From G965267185 sp965267185 (GTDB taxonomy: Bacteria; Pseudomonadota; Alphaproteobacteria; UBA6615): DNA of 64,000 bases. Position numbers and translations under genes: made by a program. The stretch's first letter is position 1. Each line of letters starts with the position of its first letter. The stretch spans positions 1,612,001 to 1,676,000 of the forward strand of contig OZ253937.1 of the NCBI GenBank assembly GCA_965267185.1, written 5' to 3'. The notes below the pieces were generated by a model. That model searched no databases. It saw only the letters and a program-made list of their open reading frames with translations, and was not told where the DNA came from. Below are positions 35,333 to 42,754 of this stretch, one piece after another.

Positions 35333-36118
35333 CTATCGCTGGAAGAACTCCAGCACGCGTTCGTTGAATTCCTGCGGCATGGTGCGCGAGCAGGCGTGCG
35401 CGCCATAGTCCATCAGGATCAGTTCCGCAGACGGTATTTTGTCCGCCAGTTCCTCGGAAAAATACGACGGCGTTTGCGAATCGTCCTTCGCGCAAATGAC
35501 CAGCGTCGGGGTTGTTATTTGCCCCAACTGATCACGCCGGTCGAACTTCTGCACCGCTTCGATGCGGCTGCTCATCACTTCGACCGGCGCCAGCATCTTC
35601 ACCTGTGCCGCTTGTTGGCGTTCGAGCTTCTCGGCGTTTTCGACGATCCAGCGCGGCGGGTACAGCATCAGGCTGGTCATATCACCATAGAGCTCGGGAC
35701 CCTGCCGTTCGAGAATGGACCGGCGGACCCGCCATACCTTCGAGCGGTAGTGATCGCCATGTGTCGTGCTGGCGTAGATCACCAATTTAGCGAGCCGGTC
35801 GGGATTTTCGATGGCGACAATCTGCCCGATGTTACCGCCGGTCGAATGTCCCAGAAAATCGACTGTTTCGAGCCCCAGCGTATCGAGCAGCGCCAGCAGA
35901 TCGTCGCGCAACTGCTCGATGCTGCTAACCGGGCTGTGTTCGGAGCGCCCGGTGCCACGCTGATCGTAGGTGATGACCGTGTAGCGCTCGGCAAAAAAGC
36001 TAGCCTGTTCTTCCCAGTAGTTCGCCGTACCGCCCATCCCCGCGACGAGCACCAAGGGCGGGCCGTCACCCGCGATGTCGTAATACTGTTGAATACCGTT
36101 CGCCGAAACGACGGGCAT
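35333..36118 (-). CDS. Alpha/beta hydrolase
   Basis: The 261-residue protein has the canonical alpha/beta hydrolase order: oxyanion loop VAGMGGTANYWEEQ near residue 27, ITYDQRGTGRSEHS, and the nucleophile elbow GHSTGG near residue 96. The late Asp (VICAKDDSQTPSYFSE) and His (YGAHACSRTMP) complete the triad. Many relatives cleave C-C bonds of ring-fission products or lactones (for example 3-oxoadipate enol-lactonase). It sits between the cupin gene (14 bp) and the RidA gene (27 bp). Confidence 0.87.
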   Translation of the reverse strand: MPVVSANGIQQYYDIAGDGPPLVLVAGMGGTANYWEEQASFFAERYTVITYDQRGTGRSEHSPVSSIEQLRDDLLALLDTLGLETVDFLGHSTGGNIGQIVAIENPDRLAKLVIYASTTHGDHYRSKVWRVRRSILERQGPELYGDMTSLMLYPPRWIVENAEKLERQQAAQVKMLAPVEVMSSRIEAVQKFDRRDQLGQITTPTLVICAKDDSQTPSYFSEELADKIPSAELILMDYGAHACSRTMPQEFNERVLEFFQR

Positions 36119-36132
36119 CGGCCTGCCCTCGC

Positions 36133-36705
36133 CTAGGCGGGCGGTGGATCGAACGGCATCAACTCGCCGAAGGCATTCGCGACCTTATCGCCGAACTCAT
36201 CGGCGACGCGTTGTCTCACCGAATCCGGCATCGACACATCGTCGCGTTCCACCGGACCGGTCAGGATCGTGAGCTGAAAAGCGGTGTCGTCGCCAACATT
36301 GCTGAACTCACGGTAGATGCCCGGCGGACACGAGAACACGTCCCACTTGTTGAGCACTCTTTTGTGCACGATGGGTTCGCCAACCCGGTATTCGATCGTG
36401 CCTTGCAACACCATGAAGGTCTCATAGGTGTTGTTATGGGAGTGCAAGCACGGCCCCTGCCCCGGCGGCATCTCGGAAATAAACATGGTGGTCCCGCCCG
36501 CGCCGATGATCGGCGCCTCGTTACCGAAGGGGCTCTTGGTATCCTCCAGAATAACCGCCTGGATTGTCTGGGCGAAAAAGACTTCCCATGCCTTGCGGGG
36601 CACCCAGGCAAGATCGTCGGTGGTCGACATCGGTGTGAGTTCGTCGAAACGGCCAATCCGCGCGTCCACCTCTTCAGCGGTCGGCGTATAGATTTCATAA
36701 CCCAT
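36133..36705 (-). CDS. Cupin-domain protein
   Basis: The 190-residue protein contains one cupin beta-barrel (about 75-160). The motif 1 region LHSHNNTYETFMVLQGTIEYRVG gives the metal-binding His pair, Glu and the following Gly; motif 2 is near CPPGIYREFSNVGDDTAFQL. Single-domain cupins act as dioxygenases, decarboxylases or sensors. The strong GGGAGGAA before the start and the tight spacing to both hydrolase genes support operon membership. The substrate is unknown. Confidence 0.82.
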   Translation of the reverse strand: MGYEIYTPTAEEVDARIGRFDELTPMSTTDDLAWVPRKAWEVFFAQTIQAVILEDTKSPFGNEAPIIGAGGTTMFISEMPPGQGPCLHSHNNTYETFMVLQGTIEYRVGEPIVHKRVLNKWDVFSCPPGIYREFSNVGDDTAFQLTILTGPVERDDVSMPDSVRQRVADEFGDKVANAFGELMPFDPPPA

Positions 36706-36762
36706 TGATCTGTTCCTCCCGTGTTTTCGTTTTCTAGAGCTTAACCCACCCTGGCCCGATCC

Positions 36763-37626
36763 CTAAGCCGGGAAGTAGGTGTTCAACCAGTCGTGCAAGG
36801 CGTCGCGCGGCCGGTCGTTGCCGATCGAAAACGGGAAATGGTCGACGCCGGATAACAACAACAAGTCGGTCGGCTGGCCGGCATGGGCAAACAGTTGCAG
36901 CGACTGATCGGTCGGCGTCACAGAGTCGTCTGACGCGTGGAACAGAAGCAGCGGACGCGGCGCGATCTTGCCCACAACGTCGTTGGCGCGAAAATCGAAC
37001 ATGCTCTGCGCCGTCTCGGAGGGAAACTCCATGATGACGTTTTCACCCATGTTCCCGCGCAGATGCTCGGGAATAGGCACGATGTCCCAACGCGCCATCC
37101 TTAAATCGGGCTCGCCCGCGTCGCGCCGCCGTTTGCCTTCGACTAGGGCTTCGGTGAATTTGGTCCAGTCTTCGCCGAGATGCTGCAATTGAAACTTGGT
37201 GTCGCCGTCACCCCAGCCGCACGATGAAATGACCGCCGCAATCCGCTCGTCGACACCGCCGGCATAGACCGCAACAGCGGCCCCGAAGCTATGACCGATC
37301 ACGCCGATACGCTCGGGATCGATACCCTCTTGCTCGGCCATCCAGGTCACCGCGTTTTGTGTATCCGCCACTTGATCCAAGCAGCGAACCAGACCCCGCT
37401 CGCCTTCGCTGTCGCCGCAACTGCGGAAATCGAAGCGCAATGCCACATAGCCCCAGTCACAGAACATGTTGGCCATGATCTCCGGCGTCGAGCCGTCCTT
37501 GCTGGTGCCAAAACCGTGCAAGACGAGAAGCGCGGCCCGTTTATCGCTTGGCGAGAAATCGGCGGGCGTGTGCAGAACGCCGGCAAGCTTGAGCCCGTCC
37601 GACATGAAGGTGACAGACGTTTCCAT
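36763..37626 (-). CDS. Alpha/beta hydrolase (dienelactone hydrolase / S9-like)
   Basis: A 287-residue hydrolase. It begins SVTFMSDGLKLAGVLHTP, a strand pattern of the dienelactone/acyl-peptide hydrolase group, and contains VLHGFGTSKDG (oxyanion loop), RFDFRSCGDSEGE, the nucleophile elbow GHSFGA near residue 128, LLLFHASDDSVTP for the acid and GVDHFPFS for the His. All catalytic residues are visible. AAGGA lies upstream of the ATG. It follows the MFS gene by 27 bp in the same operon. Confidence 0.87.
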   Translation of the reverse strand: METSVTFMSDGLKLAGVLHTPADFSPSDKRAALLVLHGFGTSKDGSTPEIMANMFCDWGYVALRFDFRSCGDSEGERGLVRCLDQVADTQNAVTWMAEQEGIDPERIGVIGHSFGAAVAVYAGGVDERIAAVISSCGWGDGDTKFQLQHLGEDWTKFTEALVEGKRRRDAGEPDLRMARWDIVPIPEHLRGNMGENVIMEFPSETAQSMFDFRANDVVGKIAPRPLLLFHASDDSVTPTDQSLQLFAHAGQPTDLLLLSGVDHFPFSIGNDRPRDALHDWLNTYFPA

Positions 37627-37653
37627 ATTATTATTCCTTATTGTGGTGACGGA

Positions 37654-38892
37654 TTAAAACTGTGCCGATACCCGAGGGTTGCGGGCAGCCGCGCGCCCGA
37701 CCAACGCAAGCGAAAGCATACCAAGTACGGCAAACAGGGCAACCAACCCGAAGGTCGTGGTGTAGGAGCCGATGGAGGCAAAAGCCAGCGAGAACACAGC
37801 CGGGCCGACGATAACGCCACCATAGGTGGGCGCCGTGATGCCGCCGATGACGGTACCCAACTTACCCGGCGCAGCGTAGCGGGCGGCCTCGACTTGAAAC
37901 ACGCCGGTCCATCCCAGCGCGTTGATGGCGAACAGGGTGAACAGAACGTAGATCGCGGCCACGCTCCACGCCCCTGAAACAACCATGACCAGAAGCGCAC
38001 CAGTGACGCATGCGCCTCCCATGATGAGCAGAACGATCAGACCATGGCCGAGCCGGTCGGCAACCCACCCCCAGGCAACGCGCCCGAAGACGCCGGCGGC
38101 CTGAACCACCGCGAGAACCGCGCCAGCCTCGATGAGGCCGAACCCGGCATCGGTGACCAAGAGCGTCACCACGAATGTCGCCAGCGAGAGCTGTACGGCG
38201 GCGTAGAAAAATCCGCTCACCGACAGCCAACGCAACGGCGGCGACTGCCAAACCTCAGTCAGCGCATCGAAGGGCCGCTCGCTGAACCGGGCCTTCGGAT
38301 CGCGGTCGGCATCCCAACGAGCGCGTAGCGGCTGCATGAGCAACACCAACAGGAAACAGGAGATCGCCGCCAAGGCGGGGGCCCATTGCCAACCGAAAGA
38401 CTGGCTAATCGTCGGCGCTATAAGCCCGGCTAAGACGCCACCGATCGGCACCCCGGTTTGCTTAATCGAAAAGATCAGATTGCGGCGGTCCGGCGGCATG
38501 AGCCGCAGCAGCAGTTCGGACGCCGCCGGGTTGGTCATCCCGTAGCCAAAACCAATGATAAGCGATCCCACCGCAATTGCGGCGAGCGATGGAATCACCG
38601 CAAGCGCGGCGCCCACTGTACAGAATATGAGACTAGCCTGGCTTACCCGGATCGGCCCCCAGCGGCGCAGCTGAAATCCCGCAACGGTCGACATCACCGC
38701 GGCGCCCAAATAAATCAAGCTTACTTGGAAGCCAACCAGCTCGGGCGACACGCCGAGACCGGTCGCCACATCCGGCGCAATCGCCGCTAATGACAGTGTG
38801 GTGAAGGTCGCCAGGACCTGCACTGCAATGGTGACCACCAGAATCAGCCAAAGGGCCGCCCGCGATCCGGCGGCTTCGCGCGATTCCGTCAT
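37654..38892 (-). CDS. Major facilitator superfamily transporter
   Basis: The 412-residue protein has twelve hydrophobic helices in two six-helix halves and the MFS loop 2-3 pattern (AGFQLRRWGPIRVSQAS) followed by GFGYGMTNPAASELLLRLMPPDRR. Such twelve-helix carriers move organic acids or exporters' cargo. It leads a five-gene operon with two alpha/beta hydrolases, a cupin and RidA, which suggests import of the operon's substrate. Confidence 0.88.
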   Translation of the reverse strand: MTESREAAGSRAALWLILVVTIAVQVLATFTTLSLAAIAPDVATGLGVSPELVGFQVSLIYLGAAVMSTVAGFQLRRWGPIRVSQASLIFCTVGAALAVIPSLAAIAVGSLIIGFGYGMTNPAASELLLRLMPPDRRNLIFSIKQTGVPIGGVLAGLIAPTISQSFGWQWAPALAAISCFLLVLLMQPLRARWDADRDPKARFSERPFDALTEVWQSPPLRWLSVSGFFYAAVQLSLATFVVTLLVTDAGFGLIEAGAVLAVVQAAGVFGRVAWGWVADRLGHGLIVLLIMGGACVTGALLVMVVSGAWSVAAIYVLFTLFAINALGWTGVFQVEAARYAAPGKLGTVIGGITAPTYGGVIVGPAVFSLAFASIGSYTTTFGLVALFAVLGMLSLALVGRAAARNPRVSAQF

Positions 38893-39008
38893 TGCTGCAC
38901 ACGCGTCGTCATGGGACCGCCATAGCGGTCCCGCGCCGCCGCTGCAACCTCTACCGTGTCTTCAGATAAGGCCGGCCCATTTATCGAGCCGGCGTTCTAG
39001 GCCCGGCG

Positions 39009-39269
39009 TCAGGCCTCTTTCTTCTTGGCCACCATACGGTATCCGATGAGCAGGACCACCGCGCCTATCACAGCCAAAATTATGCTGCCGATATTGAAGC
39101 CCGATACCCCGCCGAAGCCCAACAAGTTACCGATAAAACCACCGATGACCCCGCCGGCGATGCCGATAACCGCGGTTATGATCAATCCGCCAGGGTCATC
39201 GCCCGGCAGAATCACCTTCGCGATGAAACCGGCGATAAGACCTAAAACAATCCAAGAAATGATTCCCAT
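39009..39269 (-). CDS. GlsB/YeaQ/YmgE-family small membrane protein
   Basis: An 86-residue protein with three glycine-rich hydrophobic helices and the family pattern SWIVLGLIAGFIAKVILPGDDPGG followed by GIAGGVIGGFIGNLLGFGG. This is the transglycosylase-associated/GlsB family, small inner-membrane proteins linked to envelope and general stress. The C-terminal tail is basic (RMVAKKKEA). It is monocistronic, between the MFS operon and the divergent IclR gene. Confidence 0.93.
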   Translation of the reverse strand: MGIISWIVLGLIAGFIAKVILPGDDPGGLIITAVIGIAGGVIGGFIGNLLGFGGVSGFNIGSIILAVIGAVVLLIGYRMVAKKKEA

Positions 39270-39427
39270 CTCTGCCCCCCAGTTGAAACTCGCGCCATGA
39301 TACCGCGCCTACGGCGCACTATGATGAGAAACGAGAGTCGCGTCAAAGTGCATGGGAACCGGCAAAACCGATTATTTGCCGTGTATCGCGCTTGACGGCA
39401 GGTTTTCACACACACAAAATCTATTTC

Positions 39428-40207
39428 ATGGATGTGAAGAAAGACGTCAAAACGGCAGGCCGCACGTTGAGCCTGTTTGAAGCCTTTTATCAGCGCAAGG
39501 CACCAATGACGCTGACCCAACTGGCGACCGCGCTCGACGCACCGATTAGCAGTTGCCATGGGCTGGTGCAGACCTTGAGCGCACGGGGCTATTTATACAC
39601 GTCGGAACAGACCCGCTCGATCTACCCAACGAAACGCCTGTTGGAGATTGCCCACGAGATCGCCGACCACGACCCCATCCTTGAGAATGTCGGCCCGATT
39701 CTGACGGACTTGCGCGACGCGACCGGCGAAACCGTACTGCTCGGGCGCCGCCAGGACGATGGCGTGCTTTATCTTGAAGTGATGGAAGGAAGCCATACCG
39801 TGCGCTATTCGGCACACACCGGCGACATCAAGCCGCTCCATTCGAGCGCCATCGGCAAAGCATTGCTCGGCCGTCTCGATGCTGCGGCTTTGGCGGAGAC
39901 GCTGACGCGTCTCGATATGGGCCGTTATACGCCTCATACCATCGTCGACAAGGCCTCCCTGCAGGAAGATCTGCAACGCGGGCGCCAACGCGGCACCTTT
40001 ATCACCCGCGGCGAAAATGTCTCCGATGTTATGGCAATCGCGATCACGGCGTTGGTGAACGGTGACGTTCTCGGGGTCGCCTTGGCAGGGCCGCTATCGC
40101 GCATGGAAGGCAGCGAGGCTGGTTATACGGCGCATCTGCTCGCCGCGCGTGATGCTTTGGAAGCGCTCGGTGGCCTTGCCGTGGCGTCCGCCGGCGCAAC
40201 CGTATAG
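39428..40207 (+). CDS. IclR-family transcriptional regulator
   Basis: The 259-residue protein has an N-terminal winged HTH (about 8-70, TAGRTLSLFEAFYQRKAPMTLTQLATALDAP by the recognition helix) and the IclR effector domain (about 80-255) with SAIGKALLGRLD and the GxxxAG-type IAITALVNGDVLGVALAGP near the end. ATG 39428 is preferred to a TTG at 39392. Its stop lies 16 bp before the ATG of the ThDP-enzyme alpha subunit, in the same direction, so it most likely controls that operon in response to its substrate. Confidence 0.9.
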   Translation: MDVKKDVKTAGRTLSLFEAFYQRKAPMTLTQLATALDAPISSCHGLVQTLSARGYLYTSEQTRSIYPTKRLLEIAHEIADHDPILENVGPILTDLRDATGETVLLGRRQDDGVLYLEVMEGSHTVRYSAHTGDIKPLHSSAIGKALLGRLDAAALAETLTRLDMGRYTPHTIVDKASLQEDLQRGRQRGTFITRGENVSDVMAIAITALVNGDVLGVALAGPLSRMEGSEAGYTAHLLAARDALEALGGLAVASAGATV

Positions 40208-40223
40208 GCCCGGTATCCAAATC

Positions 40224-40781
40224 ATGACGTTGACTCAAACCTCCGCCCTACCCGAGACCGACCCCAACGACTGGCGCGATGCGGTCTATGAAGTCTTTCG
40301 TGCCAGCGCGGTCCGCCAAGTTGTCTATGTGCCGGACGCCGGCCACACACGGCTGATCGACCGGTGCCACGCCGACCCCGATATGCACGCCGTGGTGTTG
40401 ACGACGGAAGAGGAAGGCGTCGCCCATTTGGCGGGCGCTTGGCTCGGCGGTGACCGCGGCGTCATGCTGATGCAGTCCAGCGGTGTCGGTAATTGCGTCA
40501 ACATGTTCTCCCTGATCCAGGCGTGCCGCATGCCGTTTGTGACCTTGGTGACGATGCGCGGCGAATGGGGCGAGTTCAATCCGTGGCAGATCCACATGGG
40601 ACAAGCGACGCCTGAGGTGATGAAACTATCGGGCTTGGTTGTCCACCGGGTCGACGACCCGGCAGATGTCGCCGAGACCGTCGACTCCGCCCTGCGCATC
40701 GCCTTCGACGGATCGCACGGCGTCGCCGTGCTGCTGTCGCAGCGGCTGATCGGCCGCAAAGACTTTACCGGCGAAGGCTGA
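40224..40781 (+). CDS. ThDP-dependent decarboxylase, alpha (PYR-domain) subunit, ComD-like
   Basis: The 185-residue protein is only the pyrimidine-binding half of a ThDP enzyme. TTEEEGVAHLAGAWLGG contains the conserved Glu that activates the cofactor, and MLMQSSGVGNCVNMFSLIQACRMPFVTLVTMRGE follows as in sulfopyruvate decarboxylase ComD and phosphonopyruvate decarboxylase. The start (ATG 40224) follows the IclR stop directly. The matching PP-domain subunit is the next gene, one base downstream. The natural substrate is a 2-oxo acid, perhaps with a sulfo or phospho group; this is inference from relatives. Confidence 0.83.
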   Translation: MTLTQTSALPETDPNDWRDAVYEVFRASAVRQVVYVPDAGHTRLIDRCHADPDMHAVVLTTEEEGVAHLAGAWLGGDRGVMLMQSSGVGNCVNMFSLIQACRMPFVTLVTMRGEWGEFNPWQIHMGQATPEVMKLSGLVVHRVDDPADVAETVDSALRIAFDGSHGVAVLLSQRLIGRKDFTGEG

Positions 40782-40782
40782 G

Positions 40783-41364
40783 ATGAACGCTGCACTCGAT
40801 AGGCGCGAAGCCGTCGCCCGCCTGCTCGCGGACCGGCGCGAACTTCTCGTGGTCTCCGGCCTGGGCTCGGCGACGTACGACTGCGCCGCCGCCGGCGACG
40901 ACCCGCGCAACTTCTATCTCTGGGGCGCCATGGGCGGCACCGCGGCACTGGCATTGGGTTTGGCGCTTGCGCAGCCGAGCCGGCCGGTCTTGGGCATTAC
41001 CGGAGACGGCGACATGTTAATGGGGCTCGGTGCGCTATCGACCATCGGCGCCCAAGGCCCGGCCAATCTTTCGATCGTCGTTCTCGACAATGAGGTGTAT
41101 GGCGAGACCGGCGCGCAACCTAGCGCGACGGCGCACGGCACCGATCTGACCGCGATCGCCCGCGCTAGCGGCATGAGCGTGGTGGATGAGATTACCGATA
41201 TGGCGGGGGTCGAGGCACTCGCCGTCCGTCTTCACGCCGGTGACGGGCCTCTATTCGCCAACATCAAGATCGCGCCGGGTGACCCGGAGCGTGTGTTGCC
41301 ATCGCGCGACGGTGCGTATCTACGCAGCCGCTTTCGCGAAGCCGTTCTCGGCAAAGCGTCCTAA
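40783..41364 (+). CDS. ThDP-dependent decarboxylase, beta (PP-domain) subunit, ComE-like
   Basis: The 193-residue protein is the pyrophosphate-binding half of a split ThDP enzyme. The ThDP motif is clear: GDGDMLMGLGALSTIGAQ, running to VVLDNEVYGETG, i.e. GDG followed about 28 residues later by the metal-binding Asn. MGGTAALALGLALAQPSRPV contacts the diphosphate. It pairs with the upstream alpha gene as in ComDE sulfopyruvate decarboxylase. It lies 23 bp before the dehydrogenase gene, suggesting that the aldehyde product is further oxidised or reduced there. Confidence 0.85.
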   Translation: MNAALDRREAVARLLADRRELLVVSGLGSATYDCAAAGDDPRNFYLWGAMGGTAALALGLALAQPSRPVLGITGDGDMLMGLGALSTIGAQGPANLSIVVLDNEVYGETGAQPSATAHGTDLTAIARASGMSVVDEITDMAGVEALAVRLHAGDGPLFANIKIAPGDPERVLPSRDGAYLRSRFREAVLGKAS

Positions 41365-41387
41365 CAACACAAATAAGGGAGGCAGTA

Positions 41388-42272
41388 ATGACACAAAAGG
41401 TTGGCATTTTAGGCCTCGGCCTCATCGGCCGGCTGACCGCAGAATTGATTATGCCTCACGGCTATGAGTGTTACGCCGTGCGCCGCCCCAGCACGGAAGA
41501 CTTCCCCGATATGGGCGGCAAATTGGTGGATACCCCGCGAGAGCTCGCCGAAGTTTCCGACATTCTGTTGTCGGCGTTGCCGACGGTGGACTCCGCGCGC
41601 GAGGCCTTCTACGGCGATAAGGGCGTACTCGCCGGTATCCATGACGGACTCATCATCATCGAGATGAACACCTTCCCGGTGGCTATCAAGGAAGAACTCA
41701 AAGCGGAGGTCGACAAGACGCCGGCGACCATCATCGATTGTCCGATCAGCGGCACCCAGCCGGTGATCCGGGCGGGCAAGGGCGTCATCATGATGAGCGG
41801 CGACGAAGCGGCCTGCGAACAGGTCAAACCCATGCTGGAACATGTTGCGCCGAAGACGTCTTATGTGGGCGAGTACGGCACCGGCATCAAACTTAAGCTG
41901 ATGATCAACTTCATGGTTGGCGCCAACACGGTGGCGCTCGCCGAAGGCATGCTGTTCGGCGCCCAGATGGGGCTCGACAACCAGACCATGCTCGACATCG
42001 TCGGCCCCAGCGCCGCGGGTTCGACCGTTTTCGGTATGCGCGCCGGCATCATCGCCGAGCGCAAGTGGCAACCCTGCGCCGGCCCGAGCAAGCTGTTGTG
42101 GAAAGATCTCGATATCGTCGAGGAGCAGGCCGATGCGCTCGGCCTATCGGCCCCGCTCTTGCGCGTCTGCAATCAGTACTACAAGAAAGTCGCCGCCGCC
42201 GACCGGCTCGAAGACGAATGTGCCGTGGTCTTCGAAATTCTCGAAGACGAGATCAAAGCGGCCGCGGAATAG
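41388..42272 (+). CDS. 3-hydroxyisobutyrate dehydrogenase-family NAD(P)-dependent dehydrogenase
   Basis: The 294-residue protein has the HIBADH layout: Rossmann domain with GILGLGLIGRLTAELIM at residues 5-21, substrate-binding DCPISGTQPVIRAGKG near 118-133 (the family's D-x-P-x-S-G), catalytic Lys in GIKLKLMINFMVGANTVALAEGM, and the all-helical C-terminal domain. Relatives oxidise 3-hydroxyisobutyrate, tartronate semialdehyde, 6-phosphogluconate or sulfolactaldehyde. Here, behind a ComDE-like decarboxylase, an aldehyde/alcohol interconversion fits well. Confidence 0.88.
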   Translation: MTQKVGILGLGLIGRLTAELIMPHGYECYAVRRPSTEDFPDMGGKLVDTPRELAEVSDILLSALPTVDSAREAFYGDKGVLAGIHDGLIIIEMNTFPVAIKEELKAEVDKTPATIIDCPISGTQPVIRAGKGVIMMSGDEAACEQVKPMLEHVAPKTSYVGEYGTGIKLKLMINFMVGANTVALAEGMLFGAQMGLDNQTMLDIVGPSAAGSTVFGMRAGIIAERKWQPCAGPSKLLWKDLDIVEEQADALGLSAPLLRVCNQYYKKVAAADRLEDECAVVFEILEDEIKAAAE

Positions 42273-42372
42273 GCGTAGATGTCGCGGCGGTCACACCGCC
42301 GCCATCGGTCTGTCACGGCAACGAAACATGGACTCGGATATGCCGGTCCCGTCATCAACGACGGAGACCGAC

Positions 42373-42588
42373 ATGACCGACTATGACATCGACGGCTGCC
42401 GCTACATTATTGGCGAACTGAAATCGGACAAGCCCTGGCACTACTGCGAGGCACCCCGCAAGCCCGGCTCATCCTATTGCGCGCCCCACCACGCCGCCTG
42501 TTACTACCGCTTGCGCCGGCGCAGACATGTCGAAAAAGTTGAAATCGCCAGACTCTACCCGACCGATACCCTAGACGATGCTGCCTAG
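42373..42588 (+). CDS. GcrA-like zinc-binding mini-protein
   Basis: The 71-residue protein reads like the C-terminal region of GcrA, the alphaproteobacterial cell-cycle regulator: GCRYIIGE, then WHYCEAP and SSYCAPHH. Cys9, Cys25, Cys36 and His39/His40 form a likely Zn site. The N-terminal DNA-binding part of full-length GcrA (about 100 residues) is missing. The start at 42373 is supported by GGAG 7 bases upstream; a longer form from 42328 is possible. It stands alone 100 bp after the dehydrogenase gene. Short GcrA-domain proteins occur in phages and alphaproteobacteria, but I cannot tell the role here. Confidence 0.6.
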   Translation: MTDYDIDGCRYIIGELKSDKPWHYCEAPRKPGSSYCAPHHAACYYRLRRRRHVEKVEIARLYPTDTLDDAA

Positions 42589-42610
42589 CTCAAGGTCTTA
42601 AAGGGATGTG

Positions 42611-42644
42611 TTGTCATACGGCTGTCACACAGCAGCGCTAGCTT
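42611..42644 (+). promoter_or_regulatory. Pho box with -10 element
   Basis: TTGTCAT (42611-42617), ACGG and CTGTCAC (42622-42628) are two direct 7-bp repeats 11 bp apart, the exact geometry of a PhoB-binding Pho box (CTGTCAT-N4-CTGTCAY). TAGCTT at 42639-42644, 10 bp past the box, is a reasonable -10, matching the layout in which the Pho box replaces the -35. It points to the small RNA region downstream. Confidence 0.6.
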
Positions 42645-42650
42645 ATCGTG

Positions 42651-42726
42651 AAAGCTGCGCCGATGAGATTAAGTTAAGCGCGGCGAGAGGAACCGCCCGG
42701 TCCCCCCAGGCCGTGGCGGTTTTTTT
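42651..42726 (+). ncRNA. Candidate phosphate-regulated small RNA
   Basis: From the predicted start near 42651 to the T-run at 42720-42726 there is room for a 75-77 nt transcript. It contains a short hairpin (CGCCG 42658-42662 with CGGCG 42681-42685), a purine-rich single-stranded segment GAGAGGAACCG that includes an anti-Shine-Dalgarno-like GAGG, and a Rho-independent terminator (AACCGCC / GGCGGTT). No open frame with a ribosome site is present. The Pho box directly upstream suggests induction under phosphate limitation. I do not match it to a known RNA family. Confidence 0.5.
42691..42726 (+). terminator. Rho-independent terminator of the small RNA region
   Basis: AACCGCC (42691-42697) pairs with GGCGGTT (42715-42721), with an inner CGG/CCG pair, followed by seven T (42720-42726). 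The T-run is only on the plus strand, so it does not serve the convergent meaB gene. Confidence 0.8.
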
Positions 42727-42754
42727 CGTGACTAGCTCCGAGGCGACTTTGGCT

